Below, piece by piece: positions 17,647 through 26,848 of a DNA stretch of 64,000 nt. Numbering within the stretch: position 1 is the stretch's first letter; every line of letters starts with the position of its first letter. Position numbers and translations under genes: made by a program. The notes under the pieces were generated by a model. That model searched no databases and had not been told where the DNA came from. It saw only the letters and a list, made by a program, of their open reading frames with translations. The DNA comes from Streptomyces violens (GTDB lineage Bacteria > Actinomycetota > Actinomycetes > Streptomycetales > Streptomycetaceae). The DNA is taken from the NCBI RefSeq assembly GCF_000717745.1, contig NZ_JOBH01000001.1, forward strand, positions 496,001-560,000, read 5' to 3'.

Positions 17647-18744
17647 ATGACCGTCCAGGAATTCCGCCGCTTCAACCGCTTCTACACCAACCTCATCGGC
17701 GCGCTCGACTACGGCCGCCATCTCTACAGTCCGTACACGCTCACCGAGGCCCGGCTGCTGTACGAGCTCGCCAACAGCCCTGGTCAGGTGGACGCCGCGG
17801 ACCTGCGGGTCACCCTCTCCCTGGACGCGGGGTATCTCAGCCGTCTGCTCGGAAAGTTCGAGGAGCGCGAGCTGATCACCACCGGCCGCTCGGAGGAGGA
17901 CTCGCGACGCCGGCGCGTCATGCTCACCGCGCACGGCCGGGAGGCGGCGACCACCCTGGAGGAGCGGTCGCAGGACAGCGCCGGCCGACTTCTGGAACAG
18001 CTGCCCGGACCGGACCGTGCCCGGCTGGTGGAGTCCATGTCGACGATCCGCGAGCTGCTCGGCGACACCGGCCCATCGGATGCCGGCCCGTCGGATGTCG
18101 ACCGATCGGAAGCCTGTCCGCAGCCCGCGTCCGACGCCCCTTCCGGGTCGGCGTCGGACCAGGTGGCCCTGCGGACCACGCGCCCCGGTGACCTGGGCTG
18201 GATGGTGCAGCGCAATGCCGAGCTGTACGCCCGCGAGTACGGTTTCGACCTCTCCTACGAAGCGCTGGTGGCCCACATCGTCGCCGAGTTCGCCGAGCAC
18301 TTCGACCCGCACTGGGACCGTGCCTGGATCGCCGAGCTGAACGGCAAACCGGCGGGCCAGGTGATGTGCGTACGGGACCGGCCGGACGAGGGGGCGCAGG
18401 TCGATGCCGAGGGGGAGAGCGGGGGCACGACCGAGGCGGGAAGCGGGGGCGGGGAAGGTCAGAGCGGTCGGCGGGAGCGGATACAGCGGATACGCACGGC
18501 TCGGCTGCGGTTGCTGCTCGTGGAGCCGGAGGCCCGCGGTCATGGCATCGGGGGGCGGCTGGTGGCGGCCTGCACGGACTTCGCCCGGGACGCCGGGTAC
18601 GAGGAGCTGGTGCTGTGGACCAACAGCGTCCTGACGTCCGCCCGGCGGATCTACGAGCGGGCCGGGTTCGAGCTGGTCGCCGAGCGGCCGCACCACAGTT
18701 TCGGACAGGACCTGGTCGGGCAGGACTGGCGACTGCGGCTGTGA
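17647..18744 (+). CDS. MarR-type regulator fused to a GNAT acetyltransferase
   Basis: This 365-residue fusion protein has an N-terminal MarR winged helix (YSPYTLTEARLLYELANSPG...ADLRVTLSLDAGYLSRLLGKFEERELITTGRSEEDSRRRRVMLT, residues 25-105). A Ser/Asp/Pro-rich linker (GPSDAGPSDVDRSE) follows, then a C-terminal GNAT domain with the acetyl-CoA-binding signature LVEPEARGHGIGGRLV and the final NSVLTSARRIYERAGFELVAE. An acidic Gly-rich insert of about 30 residues lies within the GNAT half. The ATG at 17647 has GGGGG 5 nt upstream. This architecture is widespread in actinobacteria. It may sense acetyl-CoA or acetylate a small molecule while controlling its own promoter through the palindrome at 17616-17630. 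The regulon is unknown. Confidence 0.88.
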   Translation: MTVQEFRRFNRFYTNLIGALDYGRHLYSPYTLTEARLLYELANSPGQVDAADLRVTLSLDAGYLSRLLGKFEERELITTGRSEEDSRRRRVMLTAHGREAATTLEERSQDSAGRLLEQLPGPDRARLVESMSTIRELLGDTGPSDAGPSDVDRSEACPQPASDAPSGSASDQVALRTTRPGDLGWMVQRNAELYAREYGFDLSYEALVAHIVAEFAEHFDPHWDRAWIAELNGKPAGQVMCVRDRPDEGAQVDAEGESGGTTEAGSGGGEGQSGRRERIQRIRTARLRLLLVEPEARGHGIGGRLVAACTDFARDAGYEELVLWTNSVLTSARRIYERAGFELVAERPHHSFGQDLVGQDWRLRL

Positions 18745-18974
18745 GTCGTCGGCCGGGACGGTGAACCGCCGGCTGGGACTGTGAGCCTTGGCTGCGGCAA
18801 GGAGCCGTGGGCTGAGACCGTGGCTGCGGCTGTGGCTATGACTGTCACTGTGACGGGGAGTCGCCGGCCGGGGCTGTGGGCCCGGGGGCCCGGTTGCGGG
18901 TCGTTGGGTAGTCGTGCGGTGGGGACGGTACGAGGTTCTTCGTGAAGGGCTGGGAAAGGTAGGGCTGTAGGGCT
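18745..18974. other. Intergenic stretch with degenerate GGCTGTGGCT-like repeats
   Basis: The 230 nt before the next gene carry a run of imperfect GGCTG(T/C)GGCT units around 18785-18840. No frame has coding character. The distal part must hold the promoter of the isomerase gene, but no clear -35/-10 pair stands out. Confidence 0.4.
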
Positions 18975-19793
18975 ATGCGATTCGCCTTCTCGACGCTGGG
19001 CGTGCCCGGTATGCCGGTACGGGACGTGGCCGGGCTTGCCGCCGGTGCCGGGTACCACGGGGTGGAGCTGCGCGCCCATCCGGAGGAACCGGTGCACACG
19101 GGGCTCGGTCCCGGTGAACGTGCCGAGGTCGCCAGGGAGTTCGCGGACGCCGGGGTGGAGATCCTCACCATCGCGGGGTACGCGAAGGTCGCCGAGGCTC
19201 AGGACGCGGCGGGTGAGGCGGCGGTCGCGGACGAGTTGGCGGGGCTGGTCGGCCTTGCGGCGGATGTGGGCGCCTCGTACGTACGGGTGTTCCCCGGCGC
19301 GGGTGACCGGCCGGCCGCGGAGGCCGACGCGGACGCCGCGCGCCGGCTCGGGGCCATCGCGCCGCTCGCCGCGGACCGCGGGGTGTCCGTGCTGCTGGAG
19401 ACGCACGACTCGCACCGTACGGGGGCCGCGGCGGCGCGTGTGGTCGGGCCGGTGGGGCACGGGTCGGTCGGTGCGCTGTGGGACGTGCTGCACACCTGGC
19501 TCGGCGGTGAGGACCCGGCCGCCACGCAGGCCGTGCTCGCTCCCCATCTGGGCTATGTCCAGGTCAAGGACGTCGCCTCGGCCGAGGACAAGACGCCGCT
19601 GCCGCTCGGTGCCGGGGTGCTCCCGCTGGCCGGCTGCCTCGGCGCGCTCGTCGGGGACGGTTGGGACGGCTGGCTGTGCTGGGAGTACGAGAAGCGGTGG
19701 TACCGCGAGGCCCCCGCACTCCCCGACCTTCTCCGCCCCGGCCGCCAACATCTGGAGCAGCTCCTGACCACGTTGGAGAAGTTGGAGAAGTAA
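18975..19793 (+). CDS. TIM-barrel sugar phosphate isomerase/epimerase
   Basis: This 272-residue protein is a second xylose-isomerase-like barrel in the window. It opens with MRFAFSTLGVPGMPVRDVAGLAAGAGYHGVELRAHP, where the Glu after strand 2 is typical. Further landmarks are SYVRVFPGAG, VSVLLETHDSH (metal-binding Glu), VGALWDVLHTW (Asp/His), YVQVKDVAS and the final WLCWEYEKRWY. The set resembles hydroxypyruvate isomerase and inosose-isomerase relatives. The ATG at 18975 has GTAGGGCTGTAGGG upstream, a weak ribosome-binding site. It stands alone, with no partner genes on the same strand nearby. Its length is normal. The substrate cannot be inferred from context. Confidence 0.83.
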   Translation: MRFAFSTLGVPGMPVRDVAGLAAGAGYHGVELRAHPEEPVHTGLGPGERAEVAREFADAGVEILTIAGYAKVAEAQDAAGEAAVADELAGLVGLAADVGASYVRVFPGAGDRPAAEADADAARRLGAIAPLAADRGVSVLLETHDSHRTGAAAARVVGPVGHGSVGALWDVLHTWLGGEDPAATQAVLAPHLGYVQVKDVASAEDKTPLPLGAGVLPLAGCLGALVGDGWDGWLCWEYEKRWYREAPALPDLLRPGRQHLEQLLTTLEKLEK

Positions 19794-19889
19794 GGGCGAG
19801 CCCAGGGAAGGGAGGAGGATGAGCCCGAGGAGGCGAGGATGAGTCCGGGGAAGTGAGGACCTCGGGGCGGCGCTCGGGCGGCTCTTGGG

Positions 19890-19961
19890 CCCTCGCGGCG
19901 GCCCACCGCGCGGCCCTCGCGGCGGTCCACCGCGCGGCCCTCGCGGCGGTCCACCGTGTGC
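19890..19961. repeat. Three tandem copies of a 24-bp GC-rich repeat
   Basis: CCCTCGCGGCGGYCCACCG-type units start at 19890, 19914 and 19938, each 24 bp and nearly identical; the third diverges at its last bases. 24 bp is a multiple of three, so the repeat would stay open in every frame and creates spurious Pro/Gly/Arg-rich reading frames. Confidence 0.85.
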
Positions 19962-20050
19962 CAGTAGTACCAATCTGTACCAATCTTGCGGGGTGCGGCT
20001 GTTCCGGGGAACCCAGGGCGTTGCCGGTCCGTCACAACGACGTACTGCCG

Positions 20051-20404
20051 GTGAGTCTCCGCAAAGCGGTGTCGGCCTCGCTGCTGGCTGCGTCGCTGAC
20101 CACCCTCTCCACCGCCTGCGGCCGGCAGCACACCGCCACCGGCGCACCCCCCTCCTCACGCGCCGGTGGCGGATCTCCGCCCGGACCGACCGCCGTTCGG
20201 GGACGCCTCCGCCTCAAGCCCGCCTCCCCGTCGCCACGCTCCCGACACCGCCGCGCCCCGCGCCTCACCGTCGCCACGCACCGGCAGCCCCCTCGCCACA
20301 CCCCGGCACCCCTGCGCCTCCCCGTCGGCACGCCCCGGCGCCCCCGCGCCTCCCCCCTCCCTACCCCCACTCGCGTGATCACCCGGTTGGTGCTGGGGCA
20401 TTGA
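20051..20404 (+). CDS. Possible short lipoprotein or decayed lipoprotein gene
   Basis: A GTG at 20051 opens a frame starting VSLRKAVSASLLAASLTTLSTACGRQ, a convincing lipoprotein signal with a lipobox-like STAC. After the lipid-attachment Cys the frame becomes Arg/Pro/His-rich for the remaining 90 or so residues and shows no domain. Another frame of the same stretch is Pro/Ala/Ser-rich, more like a natural lipoprotein linker, so a frameshift may have destroyed an older gene. No ribosome-binding site is visible. It may be a real short gene, a remnant, or chance. I cannot decide from one sequence; the low confidence reflects this. Confidence 0.3.
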   Translation: MSLRKAVSASLLAASLTTLSTACGRQHTATGAPPSSRAGGGSPPGPTAVRGRLRLKPASPSPRSRHRRAPRLTVATHRQPPRHTPAPLRLPVGTPRRPRASPLPTPTRVITRLVLGH

Positions 20405-20609
20405 CCGGCAATTGTTTTCCGGATATCCGTGTCTCCTTGGCAGTTTCCTTCAATACGCCTATATGCCTGGGACTGGGCGGGTGGGAGCGGTCTGTGTCGC
20501 GACCCGGCCATCTGGTGCTACCGGCACTGAGGAAGTCGTCGAGGAAGCCTGAGTAAGTCTGAGTAAGTCACCGAGGAAGCCTCCGAGGAGCCCTCCGGAA
20601 GGAGCGCAC
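20405..20609. other. Leader region of the GH3 gene
   Basis: This AT-richer stretch (20405-20475) is followed by repeated GAGGAAGCC/GAGTAAGTC units (20530-20600) and ends in a good ribosome-binding site, GGAAGGAG, before the ATG at 20610. No gene is seen. The AT-rich part is the best place for the promoter. Confidence 0.4.
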
Positions 20610-22526
<1,917 letters not shown>

Positions 22527-22850
22527 CCGCATCGGCCACGGCCTGACGTACTGACGCACTCGCCACGACCTGTCGTACTGACCGCACCGGTGCGCCTGTA
22601 CCGGCGCCCGTACCGGATCTTCCGTACGGCACGTACCGCACGGGCCGTACAGGACCCTCCGTACGGCCCGTACCGCACGGGCCGTACGGCATCCCTCCTA
22701 CCTCATGCGCAATACGCCGTTCGCGTCTGGCGTGTGCCCGTCACGGCGGGTCACGCTGGGCCGGCATGGCCTGGCATGGCCTGGCATGGCCTGGCATGGC
22801 CTGGCATGGACCGGCATGGCGTGAGTGGGGGCGCAGGGGGGACGGTGGGG
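22527..22850. other. Repeat-rich intergenic region
   Basis: The 324 nt between the GH3 stop and the next gene contain many CGTAC(G/C)GCACGGGCCGTAC-like units (22570-22700) and then six 10-bp repeats. Reading frames here are Tyr/Arg- or Gly/Met/Ala-rich artefacts of the repeats. No promoter can be singled out. Confidence 0.5.
22761..22820. repeat. Six tandem copies of a 10-bp repeat
   Basis: CTGGCATGGC or CCGGCATGGC is repeated head to tail at 22761, 22771, 22781, 22791, 22801 (last base A) and 22811. A 10-bp period puts each copy on the same face of the helix. It ends 30 nt before the lipoprotein start. Confidence 0.9.
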
Positions 22851-23480
22851 GTGCGCGGGGCACGGGGCGTGGGGGCGCTGCTGGGCGCCCTGCTGGCGGT
22901 CGGCCTGTTGCTGACGGGGTGCCGGCCGTCGACCAGTGCTGAGGCCCGCGACGCCGGTGCCACGTCCCCGACGGGATACGGCGCGGTCTTCCTGGACCGC
23001 GGCGAGTGCAGCAGCCGCGGGCGGGCGTCGGCCTTCCGGGAGGTGGCCTGTGCGAGCGGGGCGGCCGCGGCGCGGGTGCTGGCGCGGCACGCCGGGCGGC
23101 AGTCCCGGGGGCCGCTCTGTCCTGCCCGTACCGACTTCGTCCTGCACATCAGTCAGCACCGGCCGGACGCCGACGAGGACGGCGACGGCGCGGTCCCGCA
23201 GGGGTACGCCTGCATGCGCAACCTGCGCGCGCCGCACCCCGGCGACCCGGGGCAGGGTGGCGGGCCCCGCACCGTGCCCGGCGACTGCGTCTACCTCGCC
23301 GCCGGGCTCCAGGCCCGCGAGACGCCCTGCGCCGCAGCCGACGCCAGGGCGAAGCACCGGCCCCAGTACGAGGTGACGGCGACGGTCGGCGACCGGCCGT
23401 CCTGCCCGTTCGGCACGGCCCTGTACCTGCGCCTCCCCGATCACTCCACGGGCTGCGCCCGCCGCCTCACGACGGGCTGA
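22851..23480 (+). CDS. Cys-rich secreted lipoprotein of unknown function
   Basis: This protein of about 209 residues starts VRGARGVGALLGALLAVGLLLTGC, a clear type II signal with lipobox LLTGC, so it is anchored to the outer face of the membrane. Eight further Cys residues (in GECSS, VACAS, GPLCPA, YACMRN, GDCVY, ETPCAA, PSCPF and TGCAR) imply several disulfides. A positional pattern such as DGDGAVPQGYACMRNL recurs in actinobacterial lipoproteins, but I do not recognise a named domain. The GTG at 22851 is chosen because AGGGGGGA precedes it; other in-frame starts (22806, 22821) lie in the repeat. It may bind a wall component. It stands between two secreted hydrolase genes. Confidence 0.72.
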   Translation: MRGARGVGALLGALLAVGLLLTGCRPSTSAEARDAGATSPTGYGAVFLDRGECSSRGRASAFREVACASGAAAARVLARHAGRQSRGPLCPARTDFVLHISQHRPDADEDGDGAVPQGYACMRNLRAPHPGDPGQGGGPRTVPGDCVYLAAGLQARETPCAAADARAKHRPQYEVTATVGDRPSCPFGTALYLRLPDHSTGCARRLTTG

Positions 23481-23648
23481 GACCGCCCGCCTCCAGGCCT
23501 CCAGCCCCTCTTTTCACCCCCCGGTCACCTCTCTTCCTCCCGGCTTCCTTCCGCACGACGACGTTCCGTGATGCCATCCCCGGTGTTCCGATCCCCGCGT
23601 CCGCGCCCCCACCCGTCCCCACTCCGTCCCCGCCCCGAAGGAGCCCAG

Positions 23649-25226
23649 GTGCCGCACCCCCGCACTCCCCTCTCCCCCGCGCTGACCACCACCCTCGTCG
23701 TCACCCTCGCCGCGACCTTCGTGATCCCCGGTTCCGCCGCTCACCGGGCCGACGCCGCGGCCCCGGCCGCCTTCTCGCTGCCCAAGAAATTCGACGGCTG
23801 GCAGCACGACCGGCTCGCGCCCGGCGTCGACCTGTACCAGGGCATGCTCTCCGGGCGGCCCGGTGCCGATCACTGGACCGTCACCGTGCGGAAGGACGGC
23901 GCGGTGCTGCACAGCCGCGAGACGGCCGACGCGCTGGCCGACGGGCTGCGCGGGGCCGGGTTCGCGCCACGTACCGAGGAGGTCCGCTGGCCGGCCGGCT
24001 CCGACCGGCGGGGCACGGTCGGGATACGCGTCCGCACCGGCACGTACGGCGGTCAGAACCAGGCCGACAACGCCCGCAAGGAACTGGCCGCCGCGGGCTT
24101 CGACGCCGTCAGCGAGTGGACCGGCGGCGACGGCGCGCCCGGTACGGGACTGGCCCGCGTCAAGGTCGCCGTCATCGACCCGCGGGCGTATCGGGGCCGG
24201 CTGGACGCCGGTTACGGGACCGCGGTCGCCGGGCGGGAGAAGGTCACCGACATGGCCGCCCGCGCGAACTCGCTGCTGGCGGTGAACGCCGGGTTCTTCG
24301 TGATGGAGGACAAGGACGGCGTACCGGGTGCCGCCGCGGGCATCGCCGCGTACAACGGGCGGCTGCAGAGCGCCGCGACGAACGGGCGGATCGCCGCCAT
24401 CCTTCGCGGCGACGGCCTGCACCCCGAGTTCCGGCACCTGCGTACGGAGTTGACGGTCACGGCGGGCGGTGCCACCGAGCCGCTGGACGGCATCAACCGC
24501 GTCCCGGGCAAGGTCCGCAACTGCGGCGGGATCGGCGGCGATGTGCCCACCGAGCGGCCGCAGCACGATGTGACGTGCACCGATCCGGACGAGATCGTGC
24601 GCTTCACGCCGGAGCTGGGGGCCGAAACGCCCGCCGGGCCCGGTGTGGAAGCGGTGCTGAACAGCGCGGGACGAGTGCAGGAGCTGCGTCCGCGCGGCGG
24701 TCCGGTGCCGAAGGGCGGCACGGTGCTGGCCGGTATCGGCGCGGGCGAGCGGTGGCTGCGTGACCATGCCGCGCCCGGCTCCGCGGTACGGCTGGACGAG
24801 AAGATCACCGACACCGACGGCCGCCCCGTCCGCCTCACGGAACAGGACGACATCGTCAACGGCGGCCCGGAGCTGGTGCGCGACGGCAGGGTGGCCGTCG
24901 ATTACGCCGCCGACGGCATCGAGCACGCCGGTGACCGCTCGTTCGCGTACACCTGGGGCATCAGGCGCAATCCGCGGATGGTCCTCGGCACCGATCGGGC
25001 GGGCCGGATCATCCTGCTCACCAGCGCGGGCCGGCAGCCCGGTTACAGCGACGGGCTCGGGCTGAACGAGGCTGCCGCGCTCATCAGGTCGCTCGGCGCC
25101 ACCCAGGCCATGAACCTCGACGGCGGCGGCTCCGTGGGCATGGCCGTCGACGGCCGGATGATCACTACCCCGTCGGACGCGACGGGTGAACGCGCCGTGG
25201 GAGACGCGCTGTTGCTGACGAAATGA
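23649..25226 (+). CDS. Secreted phosphodiester glycosidase (NAGPA-type) with SPOR-like segment
   Basis: This 525-residue exported protein has an N-terminal signal (hydrophobic TTTLVVTLAATFVIPGSAA, cleaved around residue 40). A SPOR-like segment follows (RGTVGIRVRTGTYGGQNQADNARKELAAAGFDAV), a fold that binds denuded peptidoglycan glycans. The rest is a phosphodiester glycosidase (NAGPA) domain with LLAVNAGFFVM, DDIVNGGPELV, RNPRMVLGTDRAGRIILL and the final TQAMNLDGGGSVGMAVDG. The human relative removes GlcNAc from phosphodiesters; bacterial members act on wall polymers. The GTG at 23649 has GAAGGAG 5 nt upstream and is preferred over an upstream ATG. A perfect hairpin terminator follows. A wall-turnover role is inferred. 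Confidence 0.85.
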   Translation: MPHPRTPLSPALTTTLVVTLAATFVIPGSAAHRADAAAPAAFSLPKKFDGWQHDRLAPGVDLYQGMLSGRPGADHWTVTVRKDGAVLHSRETADALADGLRGAGFAPRTEEVRWPAGSDRRGTVGIRVRTGTYGGQNQADNARKELAAAGFDAVSEWTGGDGAPGTGLARVKVAVIDPRAYRGRLDAGYGTAVAGREKVTDMAARANSLLAVNAGFFVMEDKDGVPGAAAGIAAYNGRLQSAATNGRIAAILRGDGLHPEFRHLRTELTVTAGGATEPLDGINRVPGKVRNCGGIGGDVPTERPQHDVTCTDPDEIVRFTPELGAETPAGPGVEAVLNSAGRVQELRPRGGPVPKGGTVLAGIGAGERWLRDHAAPGSAVRLDEKITDTDGRPVRLTEQDDIVNGGPELVRDGRVAVDYAADGIEHAGDRSFAYTWGIRRNPRMVLGTDRAGRIILLTSAGRQPGYSDGLGLNEAAALIRSLGATQAMNLDGGGSVGMAVDGRMITTPSDATGERAVGDALLLTK

Positions 25227-25233
25227 CACAGCA

Positions 25234-25265
25234 GTGGGCCCGGGCGACCGACCGCCCGGGCCCAC
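25234..25265. terminator. Bidirectional terminator between convergent genes
   Basis: GTGGGCCCGGGCG (25234-25246) pairs perfectly with CGCCCGGGCCCAC (25253-25265), 13 bp with a 6-nt loop, between the glycosidase stop (25226) and the peptidase stop (25284). Confidence 0.85.
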
Positions 25266-25283
25266 CACTCGGTCAACCGCCCG

Positions 25284-26726
25284 TCACGGGCGCAGCATCG
25301 GCAGCCGCTGCGACTGCTGCTTGTCCAGCTTCTTGTCGTACGGGGCCACCGGGGCCGACTCGCCCGCGGCCGGGGTCACGCCGGCCCACTTCAGGAGGCG
25401 GGCCGTGGCCTTGGTGCGGTCGGCTTCCTTCAGCTTGGTGATGTTGGAGCCGTGGTTGCCGCCGGGGACGGTGAAGACGTAGGAGTCCTTCGCGCCCTTG
25501 CCGACCTGGAAGTGTTCCGAATTCCACGGGTCGTACTGGCCGTTGACGAACATCATCCGCTCGGCGTGGTGGCGCACCCAGCGGTCGATGTCCGGCATGG
25601 CCTTCTTGTCGAAGGACATGGGAATGTCGCGCGGGACGAAGGTGCGGGAGTTGTTGATGCCCGGGTAGCGGAGCAGGTCCGCGACGTTCGGGTAGTCGTA
25701 GCCGGGCTCACCGAGCTGGGTGCCGGCCTGGTAGTAGTACGGCAGGTAGGGCTGCATGCCCTGGTCGGTGTAGCTGTCGAAGCCGCCGACCTTGTCCATC
25801 CAGGTCCACAGCGCGTCCGTGGTGACGGTGGGCTCGGGGACCTCGGCGCAGGCGGTGGCGGCGGGCTGGTACTGCCAGAAGCCGAAGACCAGGTCGGTCA
25901 CCATGATTTCGTACGCGCGGTCGGCGTTCCCGGCGAGCTTGAAGGTCCAGCCCTCGGTGGCCGCCTCCTTCTGGAAGCGGTCGACCATCTCGCCGCGGCG
26001 CTTCAGCGCCTCGCGCTCGATCGCGGCGAGGTCCTTGCGGCACTCGGCGGTGCCGACGGTGGCGAAGAAGCGGTCGTAGGCCGAGTCCTCGTCGTTGACG
26101 ACGTCGTTGGGCGCGACGTAGGCGACCGTGCCGTCCATGTCGTGCGGGTAGAAGCGGCGGTAGTACGTCGCGGTCATGCCGCCCTTGCTGCCGCCGGTGG
26201 CGATCCAGTTCTTGGTGTAGATCCGGTTCAGCGCCTTGAAGATGCGGTGCTGGTCGGCGGCGGCCTGCTGGATGTCCAGCTGCTTCCAGTCCGCGGGCTC
26301 GGGCCGGGACGGGGTGAAGTAGCGGTACTCCATCGAGACCTGGTTGCCGTCGATGAGCTTGGTGGGCTCGCTGCGCGTCGGCTCGGTGTTGACGTTGTAC
26401 CCGGAGGTGAAGAAGACGGTGGGGCGGGCGGTCGACTTGTGCAGCACGGTGATGCGCTGCTGGAAGGTGCCCTTGCCCGGATCCCGGTGGTCGACCGGCT
26501 GGCTGTAGTTCAGGACGAAGAAGCGGTAGCCGTCGACCGGCTTCTCCTGGACGAGGCTCATTCCCGGTATCGCGAGAAGGCGGTCCTTGATGTCCGCTTC
26601 CGCGCGGCTGTCCGTGGTCGTCGCGGTCGGCCCGGCGGCGGTGGCCGCCCCTGCCGTGGCCGTGCCGGCGCCGACCGTGCCTATGAGCACGACGAGTGAC
26701 AGCAGCCATCTGAGCGTTTTGCGCAT
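25284..26726 (-). CDS. Secreted prolyl/tripeptidyl aminopeptidase (PS-10, S37 type)
   Basis: This 480-residue exported serine peptidase has a Sec-type signal (MRKTLRWLLSLVVLIGTVGAGTATAGAATA). The alpha/beta-hydrolase core shows the nucleophile elbow GGSKGGMT (Ser near residue 178), an Asp in FVNGQYDPW and a His in VPGGNHGSN. The N-terminal LNYSQPVDHRDPGKGTFQQRITVLHK segment is typical of the streptomycete PS-10/S37 family, enzymes that remove tri- or tetrapeptides, often after Pro, from extracellular peptides. The ATG at 26726 follows GGGGAGGG. A terminator lies downstream. The assignment to S37 rather than the related S28 family is from memory of motifs. Confidence 0.87.
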   Translation of the reverse strand: MRKTLRWLLSLVVLIGTVGAGTATAGAATAAGPTATTTDSRAEADIKDRLLAIPGMSLVQEKPVDGYRFFVLNYSQPVDHRDPGKGTFQQRITVLHKSTARPTVFFTSGYNVNTEPTRSEPTKLIDGNQVSMEYRYFTPSRPEPADWKQLDIQQAAADQHRIFKALNRIYTKNWIATGGSKGGMTATYYRRFYPHDMDGTVAYVAPNDVVNDEDSAYDRFFATVGTAECRKDLAAIEREALKRRGEMVDRFQKEAATEGWTFKLAGNADRAYEIMVTDLVFGFWQYQPAATACAEVPEPTVTTDALWTWMDKVGGFDSYTDQGMQPYLPYYYQAGTQLGEPGYDYPNVADLLRYPGINNSRTFVPRDIPMSFDKKAMPDIDRWVRHHAERMMFVNGQYDPWNSEHFQVGKGAKDSYVFTVPGGNHGSNITKLKEADRTKATARLLKWAGVTPAAGESAPVAPYDKKLDKQQSQRLPMLRP

Positions 26727-26848
26727 GCGCCCTCCCCTGGGGTTCGCAAAGGTCGCGCTGAACCTATCGGGGAGGCTCCCCGCCGACCACCCCCCGACCG
26801 GCGGTAGCAGGCCAGGGGGGCGTTCAGTGGGCGGCGGGGCGCTCAGAG

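Noticed and set aside
20405..20609. Insertion sequence or attachment site in the AT-richer stretch before the GH3 gene
   Set aside because: No inverted terminal repeats, target duplications, transposase or integrase frames, and no tRNA gene nearby.
22761..22820. CRISPR array made of the 10-bp repeats
   Set aside because: The units are directly adjacent with no spacers, far too short, and there are no cas genes in the window.
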